NCBI GenBank assembly: GCA_030620375.1
Contig: JAUXEW010000196.1
Coordinates: 1-5,480 of the forward strand
Source: Desulfobacteraceae bacterium
GTDB taxonomy: Bacteria; Desulfobacterota; Desulfobacteria; Desulfobacterales; UBA5616
Direction: 5' to 3'
DNA: 5,480 nucleotides
In this document: positions 5,184 to 5,480 of the stretch, piece after piece
Layout: each line of letters opens with the position of its first letter
Numbering within the stretch: position 1 is the stretch's first letter
Program-made: the position numbers and the translations under genes
The notes under the pieces: generated by a model
The model's database searches: none
Told to the model about the DNA's origin: nothing
The model's input: only the letters and a program-made list of their open reading frames with translations

Positions 5184-5480
5184 TCAAGTCCATGCAACGG
5201 CAATCCAGCCATGTCCCTCTGCTCTTGCCCACGCGGAAATGGGCCGGTCCGCGGACACTTCGAAGAGAATCCCCTGTTCCCTGAATAAGGAAATCCCCAC
5301 TCGCACATCAAGGGGATCGAAGAGGTGGAAACCGGCCCCGGTTGCCTTGACCGACGCTTCCTTCACAGACCATATCAGGGCGGCTCCCCGGGCCCTATCG
5401 TCACGACAGAGACCCCCGGCGCAATCCAGTTCTTCCAGGCTGAACGCTCGCCCAAAAGGATAGCCACCGGCAAACTCATC
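5184..5480 (-). CDS. 4'-phosphopantetheinyl transferase, C-terminal part (partial)
   Basis: 98 codons and a TGA stop of a gene running off the right edge; the frame is open from 5480. The visible part contains the ACPS-superfamily motif WSVKEASVK (residues 37-45 of the visible part), in which E41 and K45 correspond to the conserved Mg/CoA-binding Glu and the Lys. It is followed by ATGAGFHLFDPLDV and a final beta segment GWIAVAWT. The tryptophan before the KEA motif points to the Sfp/EntD type rather than small AcpS. Such enzymes move phosphopantetheine from CoA to a serine of carrier proteins in fatty acid, polyketide or peptide synthesis. The GVDIE-type metal motif should lie upstream, outside the window. 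One 60-base line of the gene is about 63% G+C, well above the other genes here, which fits foreign origin or island location. Its carrier-protein partner is not visible. Confidence 0.88.
   Translation of the reverse strand, partial: DEFAGGYPFGRAFSLEELDCAGGLCRDDRARGAALIWSVKEASVKATGAGFHLFDPLDVRVGISLFREQGILFEVSADRPISAWARAEGHGWIAVAWT

Noticed and set aside
5170..5463. Plus-strand 97-codon frame at the right edge
   Set aside because: It is antisense to the phosphopantetheinyl transferase gene, whose WSVKEASVK motif decides the real strand.

Overview
The window reads as a bacterial chromosome segment of roughly average GC, most likely from a sulfate-reducing deltaproteobacterium (Desulfobacterota, Desulfobacterales-like). 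This rests on the overall flavour of the proteins and on a dispersed intergenic repeat whose ends look familiar from that group. The taxonomic call is an inference from memory, not a database result.

Layout, left to right. Positions 1-198 hold the last 65 codons of a ferrous iron transporter FeoB (+). Convergent to it is a complete RlmD-type 23S rRNA uracil-5-methyltransferase (245-1645, -). A 208-bp MITE-like repeat with imperfect inverted ends (1662-1869) sits between rlmD and a divergently oriented alpha/beta hydrolase (1982-2722, +). The hydrolase has its own sigma70-like promoter just outside the repeat and a GTG start with a strong ribosome binding site. Convergent to it is a full-length CinA (2783-4030, -). 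Upstream of cinA, on the same strand, lie a doubtful lysine-rich small ORF (3979-4182) and a short TrmO/TsaA-family methyltransferase gene (4236-4673). The three could be co-transcribed.

The right-hand end is the most interesting part. A tRNA-Cys(GCA) gene with encoded CCA (4870-4944, -) is followed by a clean intrinsic terminator (4822-4859). Six bases upstream of the tRNA lies the isolated 3' end of a tRNA-Gly gene (4951-4975) with no 5' part. This looks like the displaced half of an attachment site left when a mobile element integrated into a tRNA-Gly-tRNA-Cys operon. Beyond it the sequence changes abruptly: about 200 bp of very AT-rich non-coding DNA with a tandem 11-bp repeat and two small palindromes, then a much GC-richer, partial Sfp-type 4'-phosphopantetheinyl transferase gene running off the right edge (5184-5480, -).

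The left 4.7 kb is a set of unrelated housekeeping genes (iron uptake, rRNA modification, NMN salvage, tRNA modification) in short, separately oriented units. I see no defence system or CRISPR. The strongest candidate for something undescribed is the possible genomic-island boundary at the tRNA-Gly remnant, where the inserted DNA also appears to supply a new promoter for tRNA-Cys.
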